Source of the DNA: Mytilus edulis
Taxonomy: Eukaryota > Mollusca > Bivalvia > Mytilida > Mytilidae
Assembly (NCBI RefSeq): GCF_963676685.1
Contig: NC_092345.1
Location: forward strand, 43,049,838-43,113,837
Direction of reading: 5' to 3'
DNA: 64,000 bases
Each line of letters starts with the position of its first letter. The stretch's first letter is position 1. The notes beneath the pieces are model-generated. The model searched no databases, was not told the origin of the DNA, and was given only the letters and a program-made list of their open reading frames with translations. Shown here piece by piece: positions 1-11,182 of this stretch. The position numbers and the translations under genes are program-made.

Positions 1-822
1 TTTCTTTTAATTAGTTCTAAGAAGACCTTTGTAATATCTATATTCTGTTAATTTATCTATATTCTGTTAATTGCAATTATATGTGAACTTTCTTCAATTC
101 TAAAAGTTAATTCGTGAGTCTGTTAGAGCATTTTTTTGTGTTTACTTGTTATTGTCTGTGTTACTAATAATTCACATAACATTCATTTGATATTGTCTGT
201 TTTAGTAACGTACGGAACCTCAAGTTTCATCATAAAGGATGATATTGCATTTGCCATTTCAAATATTATACAAAAACATTGCATTCAAATATCAATGTAT
301 TAACTTAACCTTATAAAACTTAATATAAATGAAAGCTTTTGGTGTTTGCTTTTACTTAAAAAACTAATTACAACTGCTTGGGATTTTTTCTTTAATTAAA
401 TGTTATCACTAAAAGTATGCTTTAGATATATTTTCTGTATTACAAATCATTTATTTCAATTTGAATTAATGTAAATAATTAATTAGATGCATGTCATTTT
501 TAATTACAGTTAACAATATCTGCCATTCTTATTTTAGTTTTCATACACTCACTTTGAGTTTCTAAATTAATTATAGTTCTATTAACACGGACATTGTTCT
601 GAAGTTTGTCATATCTTTATGTTAAGAATACCCTTTATTAGATAAAAATAGACACTCTAACGCGATAAGTCGACATAGGTTTTACATATTCAGATGATGT
701 AAGGGATAAAATCTATATAAAGCATCTATTTTATAGCAGAAATGTCAATTCATTTAAAAATGCATATTCCAACAACAAAGTTTGGTTTTGTGTTTTATTT
801 GTTGTTTATTATTTTTATACAG
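1..822. other. Probable intron or upstream region, no supported exon
   Basis: AT-rich sequence upstream of the transmembrane exon at 823. One acceptor-like site (pyrimidine run then AG near 203-204) is followed by a short open frame to about 300, but its phase does not fit the next exon and no good donor follows, so I do not call it. The stretch is most simply the intron that precedes the exon at 823. Confidence 0.4.
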
Positions 823-919
823 ACAAAGCTGTTGTTACACCTATTGTCGCATCTGTAGTTACCATCGTATGCACTGGTATGGTACTCGTTAGCATACTGA
901 TATATAGAAAATACTTCAG
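823..919 (+). CDS. Internal exon: transmembrane segment of a single-pass membrane protein
   Basis: The exon is bounded by an acceptor (AG at 821-822) and a donor (GT at 920-921). It encodes about 32 residues. A short polar start is followed by roughly 22 hydrophobic residues (VASVVTIVCTGMVLVSILIY) and then a basic stop-transfer run (RKYFR), the classic layout of a single membrane-spanning helix. It enters with two bases of a split codon and leaves with two bases (AG), which the next exon completes to Arg. The extracellular part must lie in exons off the left edge. I do not recognise the family. A receptor or adhesion protein is plausible by architecture only. Confidence 0.6.
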
Positions 920-1410
920 GTACTATCTTATAGTTCTATTTCAAATTTAAAAATCAAAAATAAAATGAAATTGAATATCATATATATGAAATTGTTTTAA
1001 AAAAGTATATATAGATTCCTGGTATATTTAGTTCATATAAATATCATATTTATGAAATTAACGAGAATTTTGCCGAATTCAGTGTGAGTGGGAAGTGAAT
1101 AGAATAATGTTCCTTCTTAAAAAAAAGTAAAATCCCCAAAATACTGAACTCAGAGGAAAATCTAATCGGAAAGTCCATAATCACATGGCAAAATCAAATG
1201 ACAAAACAACTAAAAAACGAATGAACAAGAACTGTCATATTCCTGACAATTGGCACAACCGATATATAATGGTGAAATAGAACAAATCAAATCAACATAT
1301 TTCATACATCTATAATAACGTTTACTTATTCTTGACAATTATTTGATTCGGAAAATGCAAATCGATGAAAATTCTTCATTATTTATTTGATTTGTATTTC
1401 TTTGTTCTAG

Positions 1411-1582
1411 GAAAGCACTCAGCAGTGAACGTAGCATGTCAATTAAAAGTATAGCTAGTCTACATAAGGTCCGTCCTAGCATTAATGAAACTGATAATTC
1501 AGACAACTGTATACTAAATGACTTGCCGGATGATATGAGGTACACACATCCGCCTACAAAGTGCAGTTGGTCAGTTAAATAG
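1411..1582 (+). CDS. Terminal exon: cytoplasmic tail of the same membrane protein
   Basis: The acceptor (AG at 1409-1410) follows a pyrimidine-rich run. The first base completes the split Arg codon from 919, and the frame stays open for 56 more codons to TAG at 1580-1582. The tail is polar and serine-rich near the membrane (KALSSERSMSIKSIASLHK), then acidic around NETDNSDN, and ends CSWSVK. Several Ser/Thr sites could be phosphorylated, but no recognised signalling motif (ITAM, TIR, death domain) is visible. The intron is 491 bp. Frame continuity across the splice is the main evidence that both exons are real. Confidence 0.6.
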
Positions 1583-1746
1583 CACTGAAAGTTTAAGGCT
1601 ATCATTGTTTTAATGTATTGTGATATATTTTTTTTTATATTTTTATATTTATATTAACTTATTGTTTTTTAACAAGCGTGATTATATTGATGTTGTTATA
1701 TAAAGAGTTATTGTAAATCATACTTTTAATAGAACTGTCTTGTTGT

Positions 1747-1751
<5 letters not shown>

Positions 1752-1840
<89 letters not shown>
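1752..1840. repeat. (GA)n microsatellite
   Basis: About 44 uninterrupted GA units lie 170 bp downstream of the stop codon of the membrane-protein gene. Overlapping open frames of alternating Arg-Glu or Leu-Ser arise from it and are not genes. Confidence 0.97.
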
Positions 1841-1843
<3 letters not shown>

Positions 1844-1988
1844 GGCAACGAAATATGATATTAAGTAATATTTATTATAGATGCAACTGACAGTAGTCTC
1901 TTATTAAAAAAAAAGAGAGAAAGAGAGAGAGAGAGGAAATGGCAACAAAATATGATATTAATATGATTTATTATAAATGCAACTGTCA
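1841..1988. repeat. Tandem duplication of a GA tract plus about 50 bp of its flank
   Basis: The 50 bp after the first GA tract (starting aatggcaacgaaatatgata, 1841-1890) recurs at 1936-1988 after a second, shorter GA tract (1914-1935). The pair shows that a microsatellite plus its unique flank was duplicated and then diverged. Confidence 0.75.
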
Positions 1989-2328
1989 GAATTAAAAATT
2001 ATTACATACATGATTTGCAGTATTTTTTTCGTTTTTTTCTTTTAAATGTCTATACTCGTCATCGCTACAAATATTTCAGGTTTTATTATCCAATCATGAC
2101 CCCTCAAGGGGCACATTCACAAAATACAACGATTTTACATTGATGATCATAGCATAACAAAGGACCGTTACAATAACAAATTAATTAAAACGCATGTTCA
2201 TACATGTCCTCTATATAATTAGATTTACTTACATTGTATAATACAGCGTTCTCTCCAAAAATATATAACAATTATTTTTATTTGTCATACAAGATAAGTA
2301 GTTGGTATAAAAAATTCTTATTTCTTAG

Positions 2329-2740
2329 CACGCCAGATGAGTCTTATGTAGACGAAACGCGCGTCTGGCGTACTAAATTATAATCCTGGTACCTTTGATA
2401 ACTATTTACACCACTGGGTCGACGCCACTGTTGGTGGACGTTTCGTCCCCGAGAGTATCACCAGCCCAGTAGTCACTCGACACTTCGGTGTTGACATGAA
2501 TATCAATAATGTGGTCATTTTTATGAATTTCCTGTTTACAAAACTAAGGATTTTCTTATCCAAGTTACCTTAGCCGTATTTGGCACAACTTTTTGGAATT
2601 TTGGATCCTCAATGCTCTTCAATTTTGTACTTGTTTGGCTTCATAAATATTTTAATATGAGCGTCACTGCTGCGTCTTATGTAGACTAAACGCGCGTCTG
2701 GCATACTAAATTATAATCCTGGTACCTTTGATAACTATTT
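2329..2740. repeat. Mussel interspersed repeat bounded by 67-bp direct repeats
   Basis: The sequences at 2341-2407 and 2674-2740 are near-identical direct repeats containing acgcgcgtctgg and taatcctggtacctttgata. They flank about 270 bp of related filler. Reverse-complement or diverged copies occur at 10145-10315 and 29617-29730. The 'cgccagacgcgcgtttcgtct' style core is a high-copy mussel repeat. Confidence 0.75.
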
Positions 2741-3159
2741 AGCATTCAAAGTAGTTTGACTAGGATTTCCTCGGAGTTCAGTATTTTTGTGATTTTATTT
2801 TTTGCAAAGTAGATCCATGTCTTGAGAAACACAGTGCAGAAAAAAATCAAGAGTATAATTTGAGTTACATTATATGGTTTTGAAAGTTCAATTTGTTTTT
2901 TATTATAACTTGTTACATGAAAAATATGCAATTATTTAGTTTATGGTCTGCTGAAGGCAAATAACCACTAACACAAGTTATAATGATGCAGGTCTCAAAT
3001 GTTACAGTAACTATTTATTTTTCATATGAAAAGATACTTGATAAATTTAGCATACATTACAATTTTAACTACCAATTGTAGATTTTATATGTTGACCATT
3101 TATTTAATGTCTTTGAGCTTTTGATTTTCCGCTTGGAATTTTCCTTGGAGTTCAGTAGT

Positions 3160-3376
3160 TTTGTTATTTTACTTTTAAGTTATATTTGTTATTCTCGTGG
3201 GATTTTGTCTGAAGCTTGGTCCGTTTCTGTGTGTGTTACATTTTAGTGTTGTGTTGTTGTTCTGCTCTTATATTTAATGCGTTTCCCTCGGTTTTAGTTT
3301 GTTACCCCGATTTTGTTTTTTGTCCATGGATTTATGAGTTTTGAACAGCGGTATACTACTGTTGCCTTTATTTAAG
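3160..3376 (+). repeat. Interspersed repeat tail ('tatactactgttgccttt' family)
   Basis: T-rich repeat ending in gcggtatactactgttgcct. Related copies end at about 21115 and 27140 on the same strand. It is non-coding. Confidence 0.6.
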
Positions 3377-3902
3377 TAAAATTTCCACTGATAAATGCAT
3401 ATTTTAAAAGAGAAAAAGACCAATGTCATCAATCAATTATCTAAATCTAAAATTTTGAAACGTCAAATAATTTAGATATATCTTCCATTCTAACATGACA
3501 TCATTCAAACGCTGTTCCGATCGTACTCCCACGTCATATGCTTTTTTGTGAATGAGCTTCCCGACGTCATAGAACGATGACGTGAAAATATAGGTATTGT
3601 ACGGGAAAATACACGCTTGTGAAACCAAAAATCATCATAACAAGGAAACGTAAATAAAAGGTGCTAAAATGTGTTGTAAGCCATATTTTTGTGTATACAT
3701 ATAAGACATCTAAGTAAATTATAATTTGAATTAATTCAAAACTATCTTAATACGGTTATTGTTTAAGCATGTCACTTATTCAGTTTGCTCCGTTCTTTTA
3801 CGCCAATTTGATAGTTCGTGTAATTATGGGAACGGCAAATATCTGCTTCCACCTAGAGCGCTTCGATCCAGAAGAATTGTCGTACTTGTCCTGTTAGAAT
3901 CG

Positions 3903-4058
3903 AAATAATTCATGGGGGCTTGGATATATCGTGATTTTACCACGAGTTGTCCTATATGGCGATATTTTACCCCTAGATATCGCTCAGGGTAAACTATATG
4001 TCATAAAGGGCCAACCTATGGTAAAATCACGATATATTCAAGCCCCCATGAATTATTT
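3903..4058. repeat. Foldback (hairpin) repeat with 40-bp arms
   Basis: The arms 3903-3942 and 4019-4058 are inverted copies with a single mismatch (core ttcatgggggcttggatata). The 76-bp loop contains further smaller inverted motifs (gatattttaccc and gggtaaac). It looks like a short foldback transposable element; no coding content. Confidence 0.85.
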
Positions 4059-4129
4059 CTTTAACTATAAATTGTTGGAAGCATATACCGTGATAACGTA
4101 AAAAATCTCTTTTCGAGCTGATTAGGCTG

Positions 4130-5653
4130 TTTATACAAAATTCTCAGAAATGATCCTGAATATGTTTAATTGTCATTTGTTCCATGTTTGCATTGTGTTC
4201 TGATTCTTTGTAAATATTTTTCGGGTAAATCTATTTCTGTTTGATGTGATGCTGTTCTAATCTTATTTTAATTGTCTGTTATTTATACTGTATCTTTTCT
4301 TTGGTAATCTGTTATGTAATAGGGAAATGTGTGTTAACACCTGAGCAAACATCCAACCTCATATCTTTTGCAAATTCTTTGACCTGACAATTAAACCATC
4401 CTGATGCAACTTTCTGCCTTATATTTCAATTTCGCTAATAAATGTGTCAGTGAACAAAATCCTCAAAGTCACACATAATGAGTTCATAGTAATTTCATAG
4501 TAATTTAAATAATTTAATTACCCCTGATTTCTTTCAGAACACACAATTTGAACTCATGATATGTAAAATTAAGGATTTAGTGCTAACATTATTACATGTA
4601 TCGACCTAATTTTTCCTGCTATAACCTATCTTGTAAATAAACTCCTGGGAAATACTGTGTAGCAATGCTATTGGTATCCATGTTTGAATTAAACATAAAT
4701 CATAATTTAATTACAACTTTTATTTTATATATATACATCACAGTTATAATTTGGCCCTTGGGGAAACTACTCAGCTAAAAAATTATTTTTTTGCTCCATG
4801 CCTAAACCAAGAGCCTAGCTATGTGCATACTGAAAGTAGCAAAGTATAGACCCCTGGCTTGACATCACACCAATCCAATTGGAACGATGGTTCAAAATAA
4901 ATGCATGAGGCTATCAGGAAGTCTATGAGGCTATCATTCCTAGAGGCTATCATGCCTATGAGGCTATGAGGAAGCCTATAATGAGACAATGAGGAAGCCT
5001 ATAAGCAGGCTATGAGGAAGCCTAGTAGTGTTGATGTTGAATTGGTGTTGGATAAATTTGAATGAAATTTGACAGTTTATCCCCAGAAATTCTTGGGGGA
5101 TGAGTGAAATTTTTGAAACGACCAGTGATAAAATTTCATAAATGAAATCTATAAACCGTGCTGAGATTGATTCCCCTGTCATGGCAATATTGAAGGCGAA
5201 AGGAGGGGTCGGTGGGAGGCAAGTTTTTAGCTAAAACACTATTAGAGCCAATATTATTCTTATAACTGCTTAATCTGCATTTAAATAAATGAATACTCAA
5301 GGCAGCATACACAGGTTTTTAATACACAACTTCTTAATGGGATACTCCTAAGTGGGAGGAGTTAAAACTGCACCCAGATTAATGTATCAAGAAACAAAGG
5401 ACAAAGGAAGCCAAATGCCACAAGTGGTCACTAATTAACAAGACATGTATATTTGTATTGGAACTGATGTAATTAGACCTCCTGCTAAGAACATGTGATT
5501 AACTTCACATCTAACTGATTGACATATAATAATAAATCTGTTTCATCTCAACAGCAAAGAATACACATCCTGGGAAAATCCTAAAATAATGACTACTGAG
5601 TAATTAAAATCAAACTATGTATAAACCTAACTTATATAACATATAAGTACCTA
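4130..5653. mobile_element. Copy 1 of a head-to-tail duplicated element (ends A and B, unrelated core)
   Basis: The left end A (4130-4704) and right end B (5221-5653) are almost identical to 5654-6228 and 6999-7431 of the adjoining copy. I count about 8 differences over 575 bp in A and about 2 over 433 bp in B by eye. The core (4705-5220) has no similarity to the core of copy 2 and holds a degenerate tandem repeat at 4904-5023 instead of an ORF. No terminal inverted repeat was found, and the units abut directly at 5653/5654. Confidence 0.75.
4904..5023. repeat. Degenerate short tandem repeat 'ctatgaggaagc'
   Basis: Repeated variants of gaggctatgaggaagcctat fill this stretch inside the core of element copy 1. 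The spacing is irregular (about 18-30 bp). Confidence 0.7.
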
Positions 5654-7431
5654 TTTATACAAAATTCTCAGAAATGATCCTGAATATGTTTAATTGTCAT
5701 TTGTTCCATGTTTGCATTGTGTTCTGATTCTTTGTAAATATTTTTCGGGTAAATCTATTTCTGTTTGATGTGATGCTGTTCTGATCTTATTTTAATTGTC
5801 TGTTATTTATACTGTATCTTTTCTTTGGTAATCTGTTATGTAATAGGGAAATGTGTGTAAACACCTGAGCAAACATCCAACCTCATATCTTTTGCAAATT
5901 CTTTGACCTGACAATAAAACCATCCTGATACAACTTTCTGCCCTATATTTCAATTTCGCTAATAAATGTGTCAGTGAACAAAATCCTCAAAGTCACACAT
6001 AATGAGTTCATAGTAATTTCATAGTAATTTAAATAATTTAATTACCCCTGATTTCTTTCAGAACACACCATTTGAACTCATGATATGTAAAATTAAGGAT
6101 TTAGTGCTCACATTATTACATGTATCGACCTAATTTTTCCTGCTATAACCTATCTTGTAAATAAACTCCTGGGAAATACTGTGTAGCAATGCCATTGGTA
6201 TCCATGTTTGAATTAAACATAAATCATAAAATTTGAATAGAAGGAGATATAATGTCCACATTAGAATATTCATCCGAACGCACTCCACATGAAACATTTC
6301 CAACTTGTGGTCCTGAGATGAAAGATGCATGCTCTTGTGTATTTCCATGTAAAACGGTGTTATTTCCTCTGTTAGAAGTTTCACTCCTATTTCCAATCCC
6401 TGCATGGTTGTACCACTGTTGAAGGTTGAATTCGCGATCTCTACCTGTGTCATGAGTATAATTGTCTCTGTAAATTAGCTGTTTGAAGGTCTCTTGTAGT
6501 CCAGCAAAACACTGAGCTATGTTCCTGTCTGTTCCACCATTCTCATTTTCGTCATTTGAAACACTGCTTCTGTGTTGATGCACTGATTCTGATAAGGTAA
6601 TTGGAAGAGTGCTCTCTGGTGAGGAATCTGTGTTAATCTCATCACTAACGGTCTCTGTCTGTTGTGTCTCTAAAGGTGTTACTCCATCAAAACAATTCTC
6701 TAAATAAAGTTGTTTTAACACTTGTTTTGACATACCAGTAGGTGTTCTTATTCCCTTTTTGTTAAGTTCTTCTTTTAGTTTGTTTATTGTCCAGTTTGAA
6801 GGGTTATTAGAATCCCATTGGGTCTCATACGGAGAACTCCTAGTTTTCCTTCGCACACCTTTTCCTCTGCCAGACATTTTGTTGTCAGTAATTATCCCAA
6901 AATAATATTTATTTTTCAGGTTAAATAGTCTGAATTAAATTTAGTTGTTTAAAAACTGTAATATAGCTTTGGTAAAGTAATCCAAACACTGAAAGTTCAA
7001 GTTTTTAGCTAAAACACTATTAGAGCCAATATTATTCTTATAACTGCTTAATCTGCATTTAAATAAATGAATACTCAAGGCAGCATACACAGGTTTTTAA
7101 TACACAACTTCTTAATGGGATACTCCTAAGTGGGAGGAGTTAAAACTGCACCCAGATTAATGTATCAAGAAACAAAGGACAAAGGAAGCCAAATGCCACA
7201 AGTGGTCACTAATTAACAAGACATGTATATTTGTATTGGAACTGATGTAATTAGACCTCCTGCTAAGAACATGTGATAAACTTCACATCTAACTGATTGA
7301 CATATGATAATAAATCTGTTTCATCTCAACAGCAAAGAATACACATCCTGGGAAAATCCTAAAATAATGACTACTGAGTAATTAAAATCAAACTATGTAT
7401 AAACCTAACTTATATAACATATAAGTACCTA
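5654..7431 (-). mobile_element. Copy 2 of the head-to-tail element, with a SAP-like ORF
   Basis: End A' (5654-6228), a core with a 217-codon ORF on the minus strand (6224-6877), and end B' (6999-7431) make a 1.78-kb unit. The ORF stop lies in the last bases of A', so A' is the 3' flank and B' the 5' flank of the transcription unit. Absence of inverted termini and direct tandem abutment would fit circular or rolling-circle intermediates (tyrosine recombinase or Helitron types), but no recombinase or helicase is present, so the class is open. Confidence 0.7.
6224..6877 (-). CDS. Element-encoded protein with SAP-like DNA-binding motif
   Basis: The 217-residue protein begins with a strongly basic stretch (MSGRGKGVRRKTRSSPYE). 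Residues 28-62 contain WTINKLKEELNKKGIRTPTG followed by a KQVLKQLYLENC segment. This matches the helix-extended-helix pattern of SAP DNA-binding domains (leucines on one face, a Gly turn, basic residues). The remainder is Ser/Thr/Asn-rich and acidic, looks disordered, and has no catalytic motif. It is the only ORF of this repeat unit and is flanked by the near-identical ends A' and B'. The likely role is DNA binding for the element, but this is inference. It could be one exon or one ORF of a larger autonomous relative carrying an integrase. The start Met at 6875-6877 is the first in frame and precedes the basic stretch. Confidence 0.6.
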   Translation of the reverse strand: MSGRGKGVRRKTRSSPYETQWDSNNPSNWTINKLKEELNKKGIRTPTGMSKQVLKQLYLENCFDGVTPLETQQTETVSDEINTDSSPESTLPITLSESVHQHRSSVSNDENENGGTDRNIAQCFAGLQETFKQLIYRDNYTHDTGRDREFNLQQWYNHAGIGNRSETSNRGNNTVLHGNTQEHASFISGPQVGNVSCGVRSDEYSNVDIISPSIQIL

Positions 7432-7782
7432 CTAAAAACAACATCTGCATCAACCGTCATTTAAACAAAGCATTGTTTAAGGTGCATATATTGTAATGCG
7501 ACAGTACTTACGAAATAAATTTTGTGACTATTAAAAAAAATAATTAAGCTTAAGAAAACAAATATGTCTTTCATAATATTATCTACCGAAAAATATAACT
7601 AATCGATACCTATAAAGATTACTGTATGCCTCACTAAAAACTAATTCGATACAATTTACCCACTTTGAATCTTGATATCGTTTATTGCTTGACATTAAAA
7701 TAACCTGCTAAGATAAAACAAATTACAACCATAGTATTTAACCAATGTATTCAAATAATACCTCAAAAATATACACAAGATA

Positions 7783-8030
7783 CACAATTTACAGAAATTG
7801 GGTCCCACCAATGTATCTGATTGATACAAACAACATGTTTACTAAAAGGATACAATATGCAGACATTGTGTCCCACAAATGAATATAATTGATACGAAAA
7901 AAATAATACTAAGAGGACACTTATGTCATTACAACATATGTATCTAATTGATAACAAAACATTATATACTAAAACGGAGTCAGTTTACATACATTGTGTT
8001 AACAGATGTATAAAATTGGTACGAACCAAC
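7783..8030. repeat. Degenerate tandem repeat, period about 62-67 bp, four units
   Basis: Units share the order tacanttnacagacattgtg, ccacanatgtat, aattgatac, actaaaagga. They decay from left to right, with the fourth unit ending near ttggtacgaaccaacc. The apparent ORF on the minus strand here is a by-product. Confidence 0.65.
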
Positions 8031-8917
8031 CTATGAAACCTCATACCTTTATTTTTTTAGTCAATTCGAAGTGTCGGTTCAAAATAAAGACTAGCTCCTA
8101 TGATGTTTTTCTATAGTTGAACAACGGAATTTCTAAGAAAAATTGTTTAAAAAAGTGCATCTTGCAGCTTTGAACCAATAAAAAATTTCGCATAAAAAAT
8201 GATTGCATCGCATTTAAAGTTAAAATGAATCGCATTCAGTAAACAAAAAACTGGATTTAGCTGCTTTAATTACACTTTTTTTTCTTTAATGCTCTTACAT
8301 GTATTATAAATTAAAATTTATATTATAATTAAATTGTGACAAACATGCATTCAAATCAGTTGACCACGTTCGAGTTTGTTAATCACCGGAAAAAAACTCG
8401 TCAATTATGCGCCCCTTTATGAAGTTATTTAATAGATAGAGGGGATCGCCGGTACATCTGCACTATTACCGTTCATCAAGCGATTAAGTGATTGTCATTG
8501 TGAAGGGTAGACTAGAAATAATGTTTATTCGGTAGGTACAAACGCAGTTTTCTCCTTCATCCTTTATTCTACAAAAGACATACTCGCATACAACGGTGAA
8601 AATGAACAAACTGGATTTGTACATTATATACACTGGTTTTTGTGATTATTTTTGCCAGTGACAGTTTTTTGTATGGTCAAGATAATAGCCGTAATTGCTA
8701 TTTTCACATATAAATTAAGGCAACAGTAGTATACTGGTAAAGTTGATAATAGTTAACTTAAGGTTTGAGTCAAAAGTGAAATCTTGGCTCTCTGAACATT
8801 TCTATATGTTCAATTTTGATTAACTGCAACCATGTTGATTGACAAGCGTTTTCATTGTAACAGATGACGACGACAAATGCCGACTAATTTCGTCAATTGA
8901 GGAAAACAAAATCCACA
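8031..8917. other. Intergenic, no gene seen
   Basis: AT-rich unique-looking DNA with frequent stops in all frames, and no splice-bounded open frame that I can support. Confidence 0.5.
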
Positions 8918-9786
8918 TGGGACCTGTTTATCGAAGCTCTCTTAGAATTAGGACATGTCCTAATACCAACTTATGACACATCTTAGTCCTAAGTTGGTTT
9001 ATCAAACATGTCGCAACTTAGGAAAATCCTTGGATATATTAGAAATAATTTTTTTTTATAAACAAATATGGCATGTATAGGTTCCATTTCATTTTTATGG
9101 CCGGGTGGGGTAATAAATATTGCCATGCTTTCTTTTGGTTGTAATATCTGTCCTTCCTTTTAATTATTCACCTATTCGGACCTGCCTTTTTTTATTAGTT
9201 TATCCTGACTGTCTTTACAAAAATTGTCATCTCCCAATTTTTTTATTTTGCAAAGTTGCTCATCCTTTTCTGTCCTGCCTTTTTTCAAATTTCATCCTAG
9301 CCTTTGAACTTTTAAGTATGAAACCGTGACACTTCGAATTCAGCTCACTCAATGCATATAGTGATTTTACCGATTACATATTTAGTTTTAACTATTGACA
9401 ATTAGTTTGTTCAATTCCTTTATAAAACGTAATTACATTTTTTGTCATATGTTTTGTTTCGTACAGTTAAAATGTACAATTATAATATAAAAAGTAGTTA
9501 TAAGCTTTTATTTTAAACTAATAATTAACTTATAATCATGATTTTTTTAAAATCATAGTAATTGGTTAAATTTGATACAATATTTTAAATTCTAATTTTT
9601 AATTGCTTTTTTTCTTTTACACCAATACTTAAGACAGCGATTAGGACATCCAAGCTAAGATAATCCTAAGATAGCTTCGATGTGCATGCTGAGACGTGTC
9701 GTAAGTCGGTCCTTCTTTTATCTTAACTTCTGTCCTAAATAATTCTTAGGACCGATCTTATGACAGTTTCAATAAACAGGCCCCTG
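8918..9786. mobile_element. Candidate inverted-repeat element with TTAGGAC-rich ends
   Basis: The left end GGGACCTGTTTATCGAAGCT and the right end (reverse complement GGGGCCTGTTTATTGAAACT) are imperfect inverted termini. Both subterminal zones are packed with TTAGGAC/GTCCTAA boxes, including a perfect 18-bp palindrome at 8947-8964 (ATTAGGACATGTCCTAAT). The interior has no transposase. No clear target-site duplication was found, so the exact ends are uncertain. Confidence 0.55.
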
Positions 9787-10144
9787 GTCGTTTACTGATT
9801 TTCGAATTTCTTTTAAATGGGAGAAGAACGAGTTTCAACAGGGTCAGCGTCTCAAGCTGAGCATAGATCACCCGCCATGTCATCCCATAAAGTAAAATTG
9901 TCACAATATGAAATTGGACACAATCGGTTAAAGTTGTAAATCAGACGACTAGTATTGTATGTGAAGATCCACAGACACATCGTATCGGTCAACAAATTTG
10001 TGATGGTGACCGTAAAACTAATTTAGAGTTAACGTCGTTATTCTTCAGAACTCTACTGATTAGAGAAGTGTTTGTGCAAGGAATACATCAATGGTAACGA
10101 CGTTCATATAAAATGGACATTCACCAGGAATCATTCTAGTTTGA

Positions 10145-10315
10145 ATAGTTATCAAAGGTACCAGGATTATAATTGTGTACGCCAGACGCGCGTTTCGTCT
10201 ACATAAATCTTATCAGTGACGCTCAGATCAAAATAGTTAAAGCCAAACAAGTACGAAGTTGAAGAGCATTGAGGACCCAAAAATTCCAAAAAGTTGTGCA
10301 AAATACGGTTAAGGT
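10145..10315 (-). repeat. Mussel interspersed repeat (inverse of the 2329 family)
   Basis: It contains tatcaaaggtaccaggatta, gccagacgcgcgtttcgtct and ccaaaaattccaaaaagttg in the opposite orientation to the copy at 2329-2740. Confidence 0.75.
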
Positions 10316-11070
10316 ATCCATCTGTGTCAATATCGTAAAAAGATCAAGATACGAAGCATGCCTTCTAGTTTCTTTAGTTTTCTTAATCTAAAGTTCACTG
10401 GGGTATATCAGATGTAATGCTGCGTCATAAGAGTACAAAAAGGATACTGTCAGTAGGGGGTACATAGAGTTATCATTGTAATTAAATGGTCAATGGTACA
10501 TGCAATACATGTAGACCAACTCATTTCATATCAATTTGATTAAAATTACTCATATACCATTTTTCGAAGGAAAATTAAAATAAAAAACCCACACAAATGA
10601 GCCATCAACTGTCAATACAGTGTTTCTTTGTTAAATGATCATGCAATGTGTAGGTATTTCCACGAATTCATTTTCATGTCATCCAAGGTGGAACTGATTT
10701 CCGACAATTAGTTAATTGTTACTACGATTAAATGCACTATCCTTTCCATTAACGGATTATATATTTCTATCAAAAATAAAATTATTGAATTAGGGTTATA
10801 AATAATTAAGTTAAACATAATTTCTAGGTTTAAATTAACTGAAACATCAACTACAAAATGTTTAATATATTGTATATCATGCTTTATTTATTAGATCAGT
10901 AACAAAACTGTTTTACAGAAAAATGAAATGAAGTGTCATATAGGGTTAGATTTCAATAGATTTTAATTATTAAGTATTATTTTGTTTACATAAGTACATG
11001 TAATATTCCCAAATGAGAAAATAGGCTAGACAGAACAATGCCAAAATGATATTGCAAGGCGTGAAAGATT

Positions 11071-11076
11071 TATAAA
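11071..11076 (+). promoter_or_regulatory. TATA box of the six-cysteine peptide gene
   Basis: TATAAA lies 61 bp upstream of the ATG at 11137. This would place initiation around 11100 and leave a 5' leader of about 35 bases. Confidence 0.5.
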
Positions 11077-11136
11077 TTCGAGTATTCGCATAGTGATGAT
11101 ACAGATCTGAAGTTGCAAAACTGAAAAAAGGCTAAC

Positions 11137-11182
11137 ATGAAAGTTGTTTTAGTGGTTCTGATTTTTTCCTTTATCATACAAG
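11137..11182 (+). CDS. Six-cysteine peptide, exon 1 (signal peptide)
   Basis: ATG plus 14 mostly hydrophobic codons and one base of a split codon, followed by the donor gtaagt at 11183. Confidence 0.7.

Noticed and set aside
6130-6453. 107-codon frame overlapping the SAP-like ORF
   Set aside because: A shadow in another frame of 6224-6877 running into the end repeat; no domain.
9120-9329. 69-codon Phe/Leu/Cys-rich frame
   Set aside because: Falls inside the TTAGGAC-ended element in T-rich DNA; no motif.
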